A stretch of DNA of 64,000 bases from Candidatus Methylacidiphilales bacterium (GCA_028713655.1 JAQTNW010000004.1:1-64000); one strand, 5' to 3'. Positions 1 to 8,381 are shown, counted from the first letter of the stretch. The notes: generated from the sequence alone by a model not told the origin. A program made the numbers and translations.

Positions 1-1165
1 AGCCGACGGGGTTCACGGTTTGCCGCCGCGCGAAGCTTGGACAGAAGCCGCCCGCCGCCGCCGCGACGCCTACGCCATCACACCCGGTGCGCCTCTTCTC
101 AAAACCGAGTTCGGTTACTTCTGCTGGGATGAGTGGAAAAAGCAGGGATTGCCTGACATTGAAGCGTGGTCACCGGAAGCGGCGGCATTTTTCCACTATG
201 ATGCCGTCGGGGAGGGGAGGCATAATCTCGGAGGGCTTGGATGGTGCGAACCCGAATATGTGCCGCAGTTCGAGGTGAAAATCCTCGAGGATCGCGGAGA
301 TACGGAAGTCGAACAGGATTGGGCGGGCCGGCATGTTCTTTATTTCAAAGGCAGACGGAACGGGTTCATGCCCGAATACCTCGACCACCCGGTCAAGGAC
401 ATGGAAACCTGGAAGTCTAATGCGGAATGGCGGCTCGATCCGAAAGACCCGCGCCGCTATGCAAATCTGGAAAAAACCATGTCCGCAGCGCGTGATGCTG
501 CCGCGCGCGGGGAAATGATTATCCAGGGCCTGGCCGGCTCGTTTATGTATCTGCGGTCGATGATCGGGCCGGAAGCGCTTCTCTATGCGTTTTACGACCA
601 GCCCGAATTGATTGAAGCCGCCATGGAGCGATGGATCGAGTTGGCCGATGCCGTTACCGCCGCCCACCAGCGTTATGTCACCTTTGATGAGATATTTTTC
701 GCCGAGGATAATTGCTACAATCACGGGCCTCTGGTTTCGCCCGAAATGATCCGCACCATGCTGCATCCCTATTACAAGGAACTTTTGAAGCGCGTGAGGG
801 CGCGGCAGATCGACAAGACCCGGCATCTTTACCTTCAGATTGATACGGATGGCGACTGCAGTTCCCTCATTCCGTTTTACATCCAGGACATTGGGATGGA
901 TTCCATGTCTCCGTTCGAAGTGGCCAGCGGTTGCGATGTCGTCAAAATCGGGCGCGAATATCCGCAGCTCTGCATGCGTGGCGGGATTGACAAACGTGTG
1001 CTGGCCGCCGGACCAAAGGCCATTGACGAGATGGTTGAACGCATTCTTCCGGCGATGCGGAAGCGTGGAGGGTATATTCCATGCTGCGATCACGGCGTCC
1101 CGGCTGAAGTTTCGCTCGAAAACTACCTCCACTACCGCAGGCGCTGTGTTGAGCTGGGTGAGTAA
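1..1165 (+). CDS. URO-D family protein (5' end outside window)
   Basis: The frame is open from the first bases of the window (reading A-D-G-V-H-G-L-P before the first possible TTG start at 20), so the gene begins upstream and only its C-terminal ~387 residues are seen. The protein resembles the uroporphyrinogen-decarboxylase superfamily, which also contains MtaA/CmuA-type corrinoid methyltransferases. The late segment SPFEVASGCDVV followed by MRGGIDKRVLA and the end IPCCDHGVPAEVS fit PVC-group URO-D-like proteins. These are usually not true HemE enzymes: the N-terminal HemE substrate motif is not visible and no haem genes are adjacent. Probable soluble TIM-barrel enzyme, substrate unknown. 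A 12-bp inverted repeat directly follows the stop codon. Confidence 0.8.
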   Translation, partial: ADGVHGLPPREAWTEAARRRRDAYAITPGAPLLKTEFGYFCWDEWKKQGLPDIEAWSPEAAAFFHYDAVGEGRHNLGGLGWCEPEYVPQFEVKILEDRGDTEVEQDWAGRHVLYFKGRRNGFMPEYLDHPVKDMETWKSNAEWRLDPKDPRRYANLEKTMSAARDAAARGEMIIQGLAGSFMYLRSMIGPEALLYAFYDQPELIEAAMERWIELADAVTAAHQRYVTFDEIFFAEDNCYNHGPLVSPEMIRTMLHPYYKELLKRVRARQIDKTRHLYLQIDTDGDCSSLIPFYIQDIGMDSMSPFEVASGCDVVKIGREYPQLCMRGGIDKRVLAAGPKAIDEMVERILPAMRKRGGYIPCCDHGVPAEVSLENYLHYRRRCVELGE

Positions 1166-1236
1166 GCAAAACCGCCTGAATGGGTATTTTGTTTTGATTT
1201 TTGAATTGGAACTGTCTTATTTTGAGGCGGTTTTGC
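1166..1236. repeat. 12-bp inverted repeat with AT-rich loop
   Basis: GCAAAACCGCCT at 1166-1177 is matched perfectly by its reverse complement AGGCGGTTTTGC at 1225-1236, enclosing a 47-base T-rich loop. It starts immediately after the URO-D stop codon, so it could form a 3'-end hairpin in the transcript. It has no classical U-tract, and it could equally be the shell of a small inverted-repeat element. Confidence 0.6.
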
Positions 1237-1238
1237 AA

Positions 1239-1329
1239 TAACCTGCATAGACCCAGCGCGTGTCTTTCCGCTGTTGCGTCCCGGCGCTAACAAGTTGCCC
1301 ATTGAAATGAGTATGGAATATGCAGGTTA
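1239..1329 (+). repeat. 89-bp terminal-inverted-repeat element, copy A
   Basis: The core is 1240-1328 (89 bp), bounded by AACCTGCATA and TATGCAGGTT; one more T/A pair extends the arms to 11 bp. By eye its reverse complement matches 31198-31286 at 73 of 89 positions, including an unbroken block ATTGAAATGAGTATG. A third, more diverged 89-bp element with the same end motif lies at 5528-5616. The element ends 44 bp before the response-regulator start codon. Confidence 0.8.
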
Positions 1330-1350
1330 AGCCTTGTAAAGCGCCTCAAG

Positions 1351-1369
1351 ATGGGCAAAAATTGCCCAT
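1351..1369. promoter_or_regulatory. palindrome abutting response-regulator start
   Basis: ATGGGCAA, three A residues, then TTGCCCAT form a perfect 8-bp-arm palindrome that ends 3 bases before the ATG at 1373. No Shine-Dalgarno sequence is visible, so the palindrome occupies the ribosome-binding region. It could be an operator or an RNA hairpin affecting initiation; the sequence does not decide which. Confidence 0.5.
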
Positions 1370-1372
1370 TCC

Positions 1373-2767
1373 ATGAAGCTGGAACGTATCCTGGTTGTTG
1401 ACGATGAAAGCCCCGTCCGCGTCTTGGTGACGGATTTGTTGCGCGAGATGGATTATCTGGCGCTTGGAGTCGCATCGATTGAACAGGCCAGAAACGCTCT
1501 GAAGGAAGACGCCTTCGACCTTGTGATTTGCGACCTTCGACTCAGCGACGGCAACGGGCTTGTCTTGCTTCAGGAAATCCGAAAGTCGTATCCCAACATT
1601 CATACCATGCTGATGACAGGATTCGGCAGTTTGGATTCCGCGGTGGAAGCGCTGCGCATCGGTGTTTTTGATTACCTGCTTAAACCGATCGACGGGCGGC
1701 GCCTGGCGGTGACGCTGGACCGTTTGCAGTGCGTGCTGGATCTCGAGGCGGAGAATGTTTATTTGCGCGACGCGGTGGCGGAACGGGACGGCGATTTGGT
1801 TTCATGGGGCAACAGCCCGGCCATGTTGCGCGTCAAGGAAGTGATAGACCGGATATGCCAGACGGATGCCACGGTTTTGATCCAGGGGGAGAGCGGCACG
1901 GGCAAGGAGGTTGTCGCGCATGCGCTGCACAGGCAGAGCCATCGTTCAAGCCAGCCGTTCATCCGGGTCAACTGTGCGGCGATCCCTGCCACATTGCTGG
2001 AGAGTGAATTCTTCGGGCATGAAAAGGGGGCTTTCACCGGCGCGGTGCAGCGCCGGGAAGGGCGCTTTGAACTGGCGAATGGCGGTACGTTGCTGTTGGA
2101 TGAAATTTCAGAAATTCCTCCGGACCTGCAGGTCAAATTGCTGCGCGTCCTGCAGGAGCGGGAGTTTGAACGGGTCGGCGGCAACAAAACCATCAAAGTG
2201 GATGTGAGGATCCTGGCCACCACGAACCGGAACCTTCTCAAGGCGGTGAAATCCGGAAGCTTTCGCGAGGATTTGTATTACCGGTTGAACGTGGTCCCCC
2301 TCGAACTGCCGCCGCTCCGCGAGCGGGGTGAGGATGTGCAGCATTTGGCCTCGCACTTTTTGCAGGAGTTCAACCGGAAGCACGGAAAAAAAATCAACAA
2401 GATGTCGCACGAAGCGCTGCTGAAGATCCAAGCCTACCACTGGCCGGGCAATGTCAGGGAACTGCAGAATGCGATTGAACGCGCGGTGATTTTGGCGTCG
2501 GACAACGTGGACTTGCGGCCTGACGACCTGCCGTTGGCGGAAGCCGCAGAGACGGAGGGATTGCCGGGCGACGGGCACATTTTGAAAATGGAGGAAATGG
2601 AGCGGCAATTGATCCTGCGCGCCCTGGACCGCTGCAACGGGAATCGGACCCATGCGTCTGAAATGCTGGGCATCAGCCTGCGCACCATGCGCAACAAACT
2701 CGCGCTGTACCGCAGAATGGGGCTGGAGTTGAGTGCGACTAACACTCAAAATACAAAACAGACTTAA
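1373..2767 (+). CDS. NtrC-family sigma-54-dependent response regulator
   Basis: This 464-residue protein has three standard domains. A receiver domain (about 1-120) carries acidic residues Asp10/Asp11, phospho-acceptor Asp54 in VICDLRLSDG and Lys104 in LLKPIDG. An AAA+ sigma-54 activation domain (about 145-375) has Walker A GESGTGKE at 172-179 and the sigma-54-contacting loop GAFTGA at 219-224. A Fis-type helix-turn-helix lies near the C-terminus (NRTHASEMLGISLRTMRNKL). It should activate RpoN-dependent promoters by ATP hydrolysis when phosphorylated. No histidine kinase is adjacent, so it is an orphan regulator here and its regulon cannot be inferred. MKLERILVVDDE is the natural start for this family. 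Confidence 0.93.
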   Translation: MKLERILVVDDESPVRVLVTDLLREMDYLALGVASIEQARNALKEDAFDLVICDLRLSDGNGLVLLQEIRKSYPNIHTMLMTGFGSLDSAVEALRIGVFDYLLKPIDGRRLAVTLDRLQCVLDLEAENVYLRDAVAERDGDLVSWGNSPAMLRVKEVIDRICQTDATVLIQGESGTGKEVVAHALHRQSHRSSQPFIRVNCAAIPATLLESEFFGHEKGAFTGAVQRREGRFELANGGTLLLDEISEIPPDLQVKLLRVLQEREFERVGGNKTIKVDVRILATTNRNLLKAVKSGSFREDLYYRLNVVPLELPPLRERGEDVQHLASHFLQEFNRKHGKKINKMSHEALLKIQAYHWPGNVRELQNAIERAVILASDNVDLRPDDLPLAEAAETEGLPGDGHILKMEEMERQLILRALDRCNGNRTHASEMLGISLRTMRNKLALYRRMGLELSATNTQNTKQT

Positions 2768-3072
2768 CGCAAGGGAAGCCATTTTACAGAGAGATCGCGA
2801 AGAACGGGGAAGCTTTTACCACAGAAAAGCAGGGGCTTATAACTTAAGCTTTAAGCTGCTTTCATGGCGTTCATCTGCGGTTTAATTTGATCTTCCATTT
2901 TGTTCTCCTTGTGTTCTTTTGTCGCAATAAATGCTTTTCTCCGCGTTCTGGCCGCCTCGGCGCTGAAACCTGCTTTTTGCGACTTGGCGTTAAAATCCCC
3001 CCGGTAAAACCACAGGATTTCCCGCACCGGGAAATCCTCGACGTTCCCGGAAAACGCATTAGATTCTAACCC
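2768..3072. other. non-coding gap upstream of ispH
   Basis: This 305-bp stretch holds no convincing gene. It contains degraded intergenic repeat text (ttaacgcaaggg, ttaccacagaaaa and, on the other strand, gcagatgaacgcc) of the cgcagat family seen elsewhere in the window, plus a strong hairpin at 3014-3038. Reading frames crossing it on both strands have no recognisable domains. Confidence 0.6.
3014..3038. promoter_or_regulatory. perfect 11-bp hairpin before ispH
   Basis: AGGATTTCCCG and CGGGAAATCCT are perfect reverse complements separated by CAC. The hairpin ends 34 bp before the ispH start codon and lacks a following T-run, so it does not look like a terminator of the upstream gene. It may be a 5'-UTR structure or a remnant of a palindromic repeat. 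Confidence 0.5.
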
Positions 3073-4308
3073 ATGCCCGAAAATCAGGTTAAGCCCAGAA
3101 AAGTCAACCTCCGCACGCCCGAGGTGATGTCGATTGTCCAAGCCCAGGTCGAAAGCCATTACCGCAGCCGCGTGGTGGATTATGTGCGCAACTCCGGGCA
3201 CCGGCTTTCGGCAAATTCCCTCGTCGTCAAACTGGCGAAGGCGTTCGGTTTTTGCTATGGCGTGGAACGCGCCATCGATCTGGCCTATGCGGCAGCCAAA
3301 TATTTCCATGACCGCAAGATTTATCTGCTGGGGGAGATCATCCACAACCCCGAAGTGAACGACCAATTGAAGGAAATGGGCATTCATTCCCTGCAGGAAG
3401 GCGAGCACGGCTATGATCTTTCGCATATCACAGTGGAGGATGTGGTCATTGTGCCGGCGTTTGGCGCTCCGGTGGAAACCATGAACCGGCTGAAGGAATT
3501 GAATTGTATCACGGTTGATACGACCTGCGGCGACGTGATGAGCGTTTGGAAACGCGTGCGGCAATACAATCGCGAAAAAGTGACCTCGATCATCCACGGC
3601 AAGGCCTGGCATGAGGAGACGAAGGCCACCAGTTCCCGCGCGCTGGGCGACGATGCCAGCGGCCATTATCTCGTGGTGTTCACGCTTGATGAGACCGATT
3701 ACGTTTGCAATTACATCCGGCATGGCGGCAACAAGGAAGATTTTCTGAAAAAATTCGAGGGCGCTTATTCTCCCGGCTTTGACCCGGACCAGCACCTGCG
3801 TTATGTCGGCGTGGCCAATCAGACGACGATGATGCGCAACGAGACCGAGGAAGTGCAGCGCCGGATCCGCCAGGCGATCGAAGACCGTTATGGCAAGGAG
3901 GCGTTGCCGGAGCATTTCCGATTTTTCGACACGATTTGCGGCGCCACGCAGGAGCGGCAGGACGCCTTGAGTGTCATGCTGGCCGAACCCATGAATCTGC
4001 TGATTGTGGTGGGCGGTTACAACAGCAGCAACACCTCGCACCTCGCGGAAATGGGCGAGGCCAAGCTGCCGACGTATTTCATCAAGAACGCCTCCAAAAT
4101 GGAATCGACGAAGTTAATCCGCCATTGGAACCAGCATAAAAATGTCGAGGAATCGACAGAGAACTGGCTGCCCGACGGAGACGTGACGGTGGGGGTGACG
4201 GCGGGCGCGTCCTGTCCGAACAACCTGATTGAGGAAATCATCCACAAGCTCTACGCCTTCCGAGGGGTGAAGGTGCTGGATCTGCTGCCTGAGTGGGCGC
4301 GGGAGTGA
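3073..4308 (+). CDS. ispH: 4-hydroxy-3-methylbut-2-enyl diphosphate reductase, long form
   Basis: IspH (LytB) makes IPP and DMAPP from HMBPP in the last step of the MEP isoprenoid pathway, using an oxygen-sensitive Fe-S cluster. The three expected cluster cysteines are visible: Cys61 in FGFCYGVERA, Cys152 in VDTTCGD and Cys289 in FDTICGATQERQ. The substrate-binding segment GGYNSSNTSHL and the late motif TAGASCPNN are also present. At 411 residues it is about 90 longer than the E. coli enzyme, with extra N-terminal sequence before the first cysteine, as in cyanobacterial and plant-type IspH. dxs, the first MEP enzyme, lies 10 kb downstream on the same strand. Confidence 0.95.
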   Translation: MPENQVKPRKVNLRTPEVMSIVQAQVESHYRSRVVDYVRNSGHRLSANSLVVKLAKAFGFCYGVERAIDLAYAAAKYFHDRKIYLLGEIIHNPEVNDQLKEMGIHSLQEGEHGYDLSHITVEDVVIVPAFGAPVETMNRLKELNCITVDTTCGDVMSVWKRVRQYNREKVTSIIHGKAWHEETKATSSRALGDDASGHYLVVFTLDETDYVCNYIRHGGNKEDFLKKFEGAYSPGFDPDQHLRYVGVANQTTMMRNETEEVQRRIRQAIEDRYGKEALPEHFRFFDTICGATQERQDALSVMLAEPMNLLIVVGGYNSSNTSHLAEMGEAKLPTYFIKNASKMESTKLIRHWNQHKNVEESTENWLPDGDVTVGVTAGASCPNNLIEEIIHKLYAFRGVKVLDLLPEWARE

Positions 4309-4408
4309 AGCGTTCACCGCTTAATCGCGGGGAACGCTTAGTTTTAAGTTTGTAAGTCTTAAGTTTTAAGTCAGAGACGCAGTCAGCTCTCAGCCTTCAT
4401 CATTTCCC

Positions 4409-5371
4409 TCACAACCCGGCCATGAAGTTGAACGTCATGTCCACATGGCCGGGCAGGTGCTCGTGCCCGTAGTCGGGGTACAGCTTGAGCTGTTTTGGGG
4501 CGGTAATCTTATTATAGGTAGCGAATTGTGAAGACGGCGGGCAGATGGTGTCCATCAGCCCCATGAACAGCAGTACGTCCGCCCGGATGCGCGGCGCCAG
4601 GTTCTGAAGATCGATGTAGCCCAGCGTGCGGAAAACTTCATCCTTCCGCTCGTGCCGGGGATCGAAGAGCCGGAAATAATCCCTGAGTTCCTGATAGGCG
4701 TCCCTGGCCAGATCCATTTCCCAGACGCGAAGATAGTCACTCAAAAATGGATACAACGGCGCCGCCTTCCGGATGCGCGGTTCCAGGGCTGCGCATGCCA
4801 GTGTGAGCGCGCCTCCCTGCGAACCGCCATGGGCTCCGACACGGTTGGCATCGACCTCCGGAAAGCCCATGACAATCCGGGCCAGTTGTGCGGTATCGAG
4901 AAAAATATGCCTGAAAAGAAGGTTGTCGGGATGGTCGTCCAAGCCGCGGATGATATGGCCGCGGTGGGTGTTTCCCTTGGTGCCGCCCTTGTCTTCGCTG
5001 AGTCCGCCCTGGCCTCGGCAATCCAGAGCGGCAACGCAATATCCCTGGCTCACATAGTTGAGTTTGTCCGCCCATTCGCCGCTGTTTCCCGAATAGCCAT
5101 GAAACAGCAACACAGCAGGTCCGGGTTTCTTGGAGTGCTTGGGACGAAGGTATTTTGCATGAATCCGGGCGCCGCGCACCCCGGTGAAATAGAGGTCGAA
5201 GCATTCGACGGTTTCAGAGTCCAGTCCCTTGAAGGAGACCAGCGCGATATCGGGATCCGTGCCGTGCATTTCGGCCAGCCCACGCTCCCAGTAGGAGTCG
5301 AAATCCTTCGGACGCGGGTTGCAGCCCTGATACGTGTACAATTGGTCCAAAGGAAGTTCAAAGGTGGCCAT
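4409..5371 (-). CDS. acetylxylan esterase (AXE1) family hydrolase
   Basis: This 320-residue protein matches the AXE1/cephalosporin-C deacetylase family of alpha/beta hydrolases. The nucleophile motif HGGSQGG places Ser184; the expected acid and base are Asp274 (GLMDTICPPS) and His303 (DYGHEHLPG). The oxyanion region LLFHGYSGNSG and the family-typical RGQGG segment are present. Family members remove acetyl groups from xylan oligosaccharides or other acetylated small molecules. No signal peptide is visible, so cytoplasmic action on imported oligosaccharides is likely. No xylan genes are adjacent, so the substrate is not settled. Confidence 0.9.
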   Translation of the reverse strand: MATFELPLDQLYTYQGCNPRPKDFDSYWERGLAEMHGTDPDIALVSFKGLDSETVECFDLYFTGVRGARIHAKYLRPKHSKKPGPAVLLFHGYSGNSGEWADKLNYVSQGYCVAALDCRGQGGLSEDKGGTKGNTHRGHIIRGLDDHPDNLLFRHIFLDTAQLARIVMGFPEVDANRVGAHGGSQGGALTLACAALEPRIRKAAPLYPFLSDYLRVWEMDLARDAYQELRDYFRLFDPRHERKDEVFRTLGYIDLQNLAPRIRADVLLFMGLMDTICPPSSQFATYNKITAPKQLKLYPDYGHEHLPGHVDMTFNFMAGL

Positions 5372-5688
5372 AGGTTGGATTTTTTAATTAAAGGTTTGGA
5401 TTGTGTTGTCAATAATGTACAGGATCCCTGCCTCTCAATCTCGATCTTAATCTTAATCCTGCTCTTAATCTTCCCCCGCCTTCTTTGCGATCTCTCTGTA
5501 AAATTGCTTTGCCATCAACGCCGTCTTAGCCTGCATACCCCGGCCTTCTTTGGAAATCGCGCCGCTTGCCGTTCTTATCCATGTGCAGGAAGGAAGGTGC
5601 CGGGAGCATGCAGGCTGCGAAAACAAATTCGCGGAGAAGCTGCAAATTCCCTTGAACTACACCGTGCGTCTATTACTGTTTCTCAGTT
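5372..5688. other. intergenic region between esterase and nuoB
   Basis: This 317-bp gap has no convincing gene and is too short for a typical full nuoA, which usually precedes nuoB. It holds repetitive text (atcttaatcttaatcctgct near 5445-5465), a fragment of the cgcagat-type repeat family read on the minus strand, and 89-bp element copy C. No clear Shine-Dalgarno or sigma-70 promoter was found just before nuoB. Confidence 0.6.
5528..5616 (-). repeat. 89-bp terminal-inverted-repeat element, copy C (diverged)
   Basis: It begins AGCCTGCAT and ends ATGCAGGCT, the same ends as copy B, and is exactly 89 bp like copies A and B. A second inner inverted pair (CCCCGGC near the left end, GCCGGG near the right) lengthens the stem. 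Internal similarity to A and B is weak beyond the first ~30 bases of the reverse complement, so membership rests mainly on the ends and the length. Confidence 0.55.
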
Positions 5689-6201
5689 ATGCCGCAAGCG
5701 GGTGAATTTGCCTATAATTCAAAGGTTGAAGGAAACATTGTCCTGACGACCGTCGAGTCATCCATCAACTGGATGCGCAAAAATTCACTCTGGCCCATGC
5801 CCATGGGGCTGGCGTGTTGCGCGATTGAGCTCATGGCGGCCGCTTCTTCCCGTTATGACATTTCCCGCTTCGGCGCCGAGGTCATGCGTTTTTCCCCGCG
5901 TCAAGCGGACCTTTTGGTGGTGGCCGGCACCGTGACTTATAAAATGGCGCTGGCAACCAAACGGATCTGGGACCAGATGCCGGATCCGAAATGGTGCATC
6001 GCCATGGGCGCGTGCGCGAGCACGGGCGGCATGTATCGGAGCTATGCGGTACTGCAGGGGATTGATAATTTGATTCCGGTGGATGTTTATATCTCCGGCT
6101 GCCCGCCCCGGCCGGAAGCGTTGCTAGAAGGGTTGATGAAATTGCAGGAAAAAATCGCCGGGGAACATTCTCTCCGTACGCTGAAACAGGCCGCCGCTTG
6201 A
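5689..6201 (+). CDS. nuoB: NADH-quinone oxidoreductase subunit B
   Basis: NuoB carries the terminal Fe-S cluster N2 of complex I and passes electrons to quinone at the NuoB/NuoD interface on the cytoplasmic side of the inner membrane. The four cluster ligands are visible: adjacent Cys43-Cys44 in GLACCAIEL, Cys109 in GACASTGG and Cys138 in SGCPPRPE. The 170-residue length is normal. It is the first gene of a nuoB-C-D-x-E-F-G-H run. nuoA, normally immediately upstream, is absent, and the preceding gene is an unrelated esterase on the opposite strand. No Shine-Dalgarno sequence stands out before the ATG. Confidence 0.96.
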   Translation: MPQAGEFAYNSKVEGNIVLTTVESSINWMRKNSLWPMPMGLACCAIELMAAASSRYDISRFGAEVMRFSPRQADLLVVAGTVTYKMALATKRIWDQMPDPKWCIAMGACASTGGMYRSYAVLQGIDNLIPVDVYISGCPPRPEALLEGLMKLQEKIAGEHSLRTLKQAAA

Positions 6202-6203
6202 GT

Positions 6204-6800
6204 ATGTCCGCCCCCTCCGCATTAAACGACACCTATACGGGCAAATTCACGGGCAGGCTGTCGGTGCAGCCCGAGTTCCGCGGTGAAACCACCTGGCTGG
6301 TTGAAAAATCCCAGGTCCTTGCCGTCCTCGAATCGCTCAAAAAAGACGGGTTTGATTTTCTGACCGATCTTTCCTCGGTGGACAACTCCGATCAAGAGCC
6401 GCGCTTCGAGGTGGTGTATGAATTGCTGAATCTTTCCACCCTGCAGCATCTGCGGATCAAGACGCGTGTTGCGGACGGCGAGGCGGTGCCTAGCGTGGTA
6501 CATCTTTGGAAGACGGCCAACTGGCATGAGCGCGAAGCCTATGACATGATGGGTATCACCTTCGAGGGACATCCCGATCTGCGCCGCATTTTGATGTGGG
6601 AAGGCTACCCCTATTATCCCTTGCGCAAGGAATTCCCGCTGGAGGGCAAAAAGACCGAAATGCCCGACATCGCCTTCACCAAGCCTGCGCCGCTGGAAGG
6701 CGGGCCGTTTGTGACATCGCCGACCGGCAATTTGCTGCGCCGTGAACCGCGAGCCCGGCCCCCGGAACAGGAAGATCCGAAACGCCAACCCCAAAACTAA
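6204..6800 (+). CDS. nuoC: NADH-quinone oxidoreductase subunit C
   Basis: NuoC is a hydrophilic peripheral-arm subunit of complex I that packs against NuoD. The family signature around HLWKTANWHEREAYDMMGI, followed by HPDLRRILMWEGYPYYPLRKEFP, is clear. I chose the ATG at 6204 (MSAPSALND), 2 bases after the nuoB stop; a TTG two codons earlier at 6198 overlaps that stop and is a possible alternative. NuoC is separate from NuoD rather than fused as in enteric bacteria. The C-terminal ~25 residues are proline- and arginine-rich. Confidence 0.95.
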   Translation: MSAPSALNDTYTGKFTGRLSVQPEFRGETTWLVEKSQVLAVLESLKKDGFDFLTDLSSVDNSDQEPRFEVVYELLNLSTLQHLRIKTRVADGEAVPSVVHLWKTANWHEREAYDMMGITFEGHPDLRRILMWEGYPYYPLRKEFPLEGKKTEMPDIAFTKPAPLEGGPFVTSPTGNLLRREPRARPPEQEDPKRQPQN

Positions 6801-6811
6801 AGCTATTTTTC

Positions 6812-8056
6812 ATGAGCTCGGTACAGGAACTTGAAATCAAGGACACAGCGGCCAAAAACTCCGAGGCGGCGGGGCAGGTTGTCGATACAGTCGGCGAAAA
6901 ACTGGTACTGAACCTGGGGCCGTCGCACCCGAGCACGCACGGCGTGCTGCGCATCGTGCTGGAACTGGACGGGGAGGTCATCGTCAAGGCCGATCCCGAC
7001 GTGGGTTATCTCCACCGGGGCGATGAAAAAATCGCCGAGAACATGACGTGGACCCAATTTATCCCCTACACGGACCGCCTGGATTACCTGGCTCCGCTGG
7101 CCAGCAACGTGGCCTACGCATGCGCGGTGGAGAAACTGATGGGATACGAACTGACGCCGCGCGCAAAGGTCATCCGTGTCATTTGTTGCGAACTCGCGCG
7201 CATCTCGGCCCATTTGCTGGGCGTGGGTTGTTATGCGATGGACTGCGGCGCCATGACGGTATTTCTTTACACCTTTGAGGAACGTGAGAAAATTTATAAT
7301 TTGATCGAGCTATTGACCGGAGCCCGCTTCACCACTTCCTACACGCGCATCGGCGGGTTGGCGCGCGACCTGCCCGAGGGCTTTATCCCCAATCTCAAAC
7401 TTTTCCTCGACCAGTTCCCTGCAAAAATCGATGAGGTGGATAATCTGATCACCAAGAACCCGATTTTTGTCAACCGCACGAAGGATATCGGCATCATCTC
7501 GCGCGAAGACGCCATCAGCTACGGGCTGACGGGTCCGAACCTGCGCGGCTCGGGCGTCGATTATGATGTCCGCAAGAAAAGGCCTTACCTGGATTACGAT
7601 CAATACGACTTCGACGTTCCCCTGGGTTCGGTCGGGGACAGCTATGACCGTTATCTCGTCCGGATGGAGGAGTTGCGCCAGAGCGTCCGCCTCCTGAGGC
7701 AGGCCATCGACCGGTTGCCCGGCGGCCCGATCTTTGTCGATGACCCCAAAAACATCCTGCCGAAAAAGGACAAAGTCCTGACCAAGATGGAGGAGTTGAT
7801 CCAGCAATTCATGATTGTGACCGAGGGCATCGACGCGCCGAAGGGTGAAGTTTATTTCGGCGCGGAAAATCCCAAGGGCGAACTGGGCTTTTACATCAAC
7901 AGCCGCGGCGGCGGCGTGCCGCACCGGATGAAGATACGCTCGCCCTCCTTTGTCAACCTGAGCATCCTGCCGCATCTGTTGCCGGGTTGCACGGTCAGCG
8001 ATGTGGTGGCGATTTTGGGCAGCCTGGATTTTGTGATGGGAGAATGCGACCGCTGA
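6812..8056 (+). CDS. nuoD: NADH-quinone oxidoreductase subunit D
   Basis: This 414-residue subunit is the 49-kDa homologue that forms the quinone-binding site with NuoB. Diagnostic segments are NLGPSHPSTHGVLR near residue 35, GYLHRGDEKIAE, and the C-terminal LGSLDFVMGECDR that ends complex I D subunits. An N-terminal extension of about 25 polar residues precedes the conserved domain. It starts 11 bp after nuoC and is followed 26 bp later by a small lipoprotein gene before nuoE. Confidence 0.96.
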   Translation: MSSVQELEIKDTAAKNSEAAGQVVDTVGEKLVLNLGPSHPSTHGVLRIVLELDGEVIVKADPDVGYLHRGDEKIAENMTWTQFIPYTDRLDYLAPLASNVAYACAVEKLMGYELTPRAKVIRVICCELARISAHLLGVGCYAMDCGAMTVFLYTFEEREKIYNLIELLTGARFTTSYTRIGGLARDLPEGFIPNLKLFLDQFPAKIDEVDNLITKNPIFVNRTKDIGIISREDAISYGLTGPNLRGSGVDYDVRKKRPYLDYDQYDFDVPLGSVGDSYDRYLVRMEELRQSVRLLRQAIDRLPGGPIFVDDPKNILPKKDKVLTKMEELIQQFMIVTEGIDAPKGEVYFGAENPKGELGFYINSRGGGVPHRMKIRSPSFVNLSILPHLLPGCTVSDVVAILGSLDFVMGECDR

Positions 8057-8082
8057 TAATCAGCGAACTGGAGTTATAACCT

Positions 8083-8364
8083 ATGAACTATAAAAAGACG
8101 GCGGGCCGCTTGGCGGCGATTGTTGTGTTCGGTTTCATGGTGATCGCCTGCGGAGCGCGTTTGACCAATGACAACCTGCTCAAGGTCAAAAATGGGATGA
8201 CAGAAGCCCAGGTGAAGGATATCCTCGGCGGGCCCACCAAGGTTGAGTCGGGCGAGGTGCTGGGCCTGCGCGGCTCCACCTACTACTACGAAAAGGGCAA
8301 AACCCGGGTACAAATCAATTTCATCAATGACGGGGTCGTCAGCAAAACCGGAAGCTTCGAGTAA
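8083..8364 (+). CDS. small BamE/SmpA-like lipoprotein within nuo cluster
   Basis: This 93-residue protein has a positively charged start, a hydrophobic stretch and a lipobox-like VIAC followed by G at about residue 24, so it is probably a lipid-anchored envelope protein. The rest resembles the SmpA/OmlA/BamE fold: LLKVKNGMTEAQVKDILGGPTK matches the characteristic helix-turn before the GxP motif, followed by short beta strands (TYYYEKGKTRVQINFINDGV). BamE proteins assist outer-membrane protein assembly, but many small relatives have unknown roles. It sits between nuoD and nuoE on the same strand (26 and 17 bp gaps), so it is probably co-transcribed with complex I genes. I know of no standard complex I subunit like this. 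Confidence 0.8.
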   Translation: MNYKKTAGRLAAIVVFGFMVIACGARLTNDNLLKVKNGMTEAQVKDILGGPTKVESGEVLGLRGSTYYYEKGKTRVQINFINDGVVSKTGSFE

Positions 8365-8381
8365 CAGCCGTTCCCAATGCC

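Noticed and set aside
2851-4041. Minus-strand open frame of about 396 codons
   Set aside because: Antisense to ispH and running into intergenic repeat text; no family resemblance.
4652-5746. 364-codon plus-strand frame that would overlap the start of nuoB
   Set aside because: It is antisense to the esterase gene, whose catalytic motifs are clear, and it is not nuoA-like.
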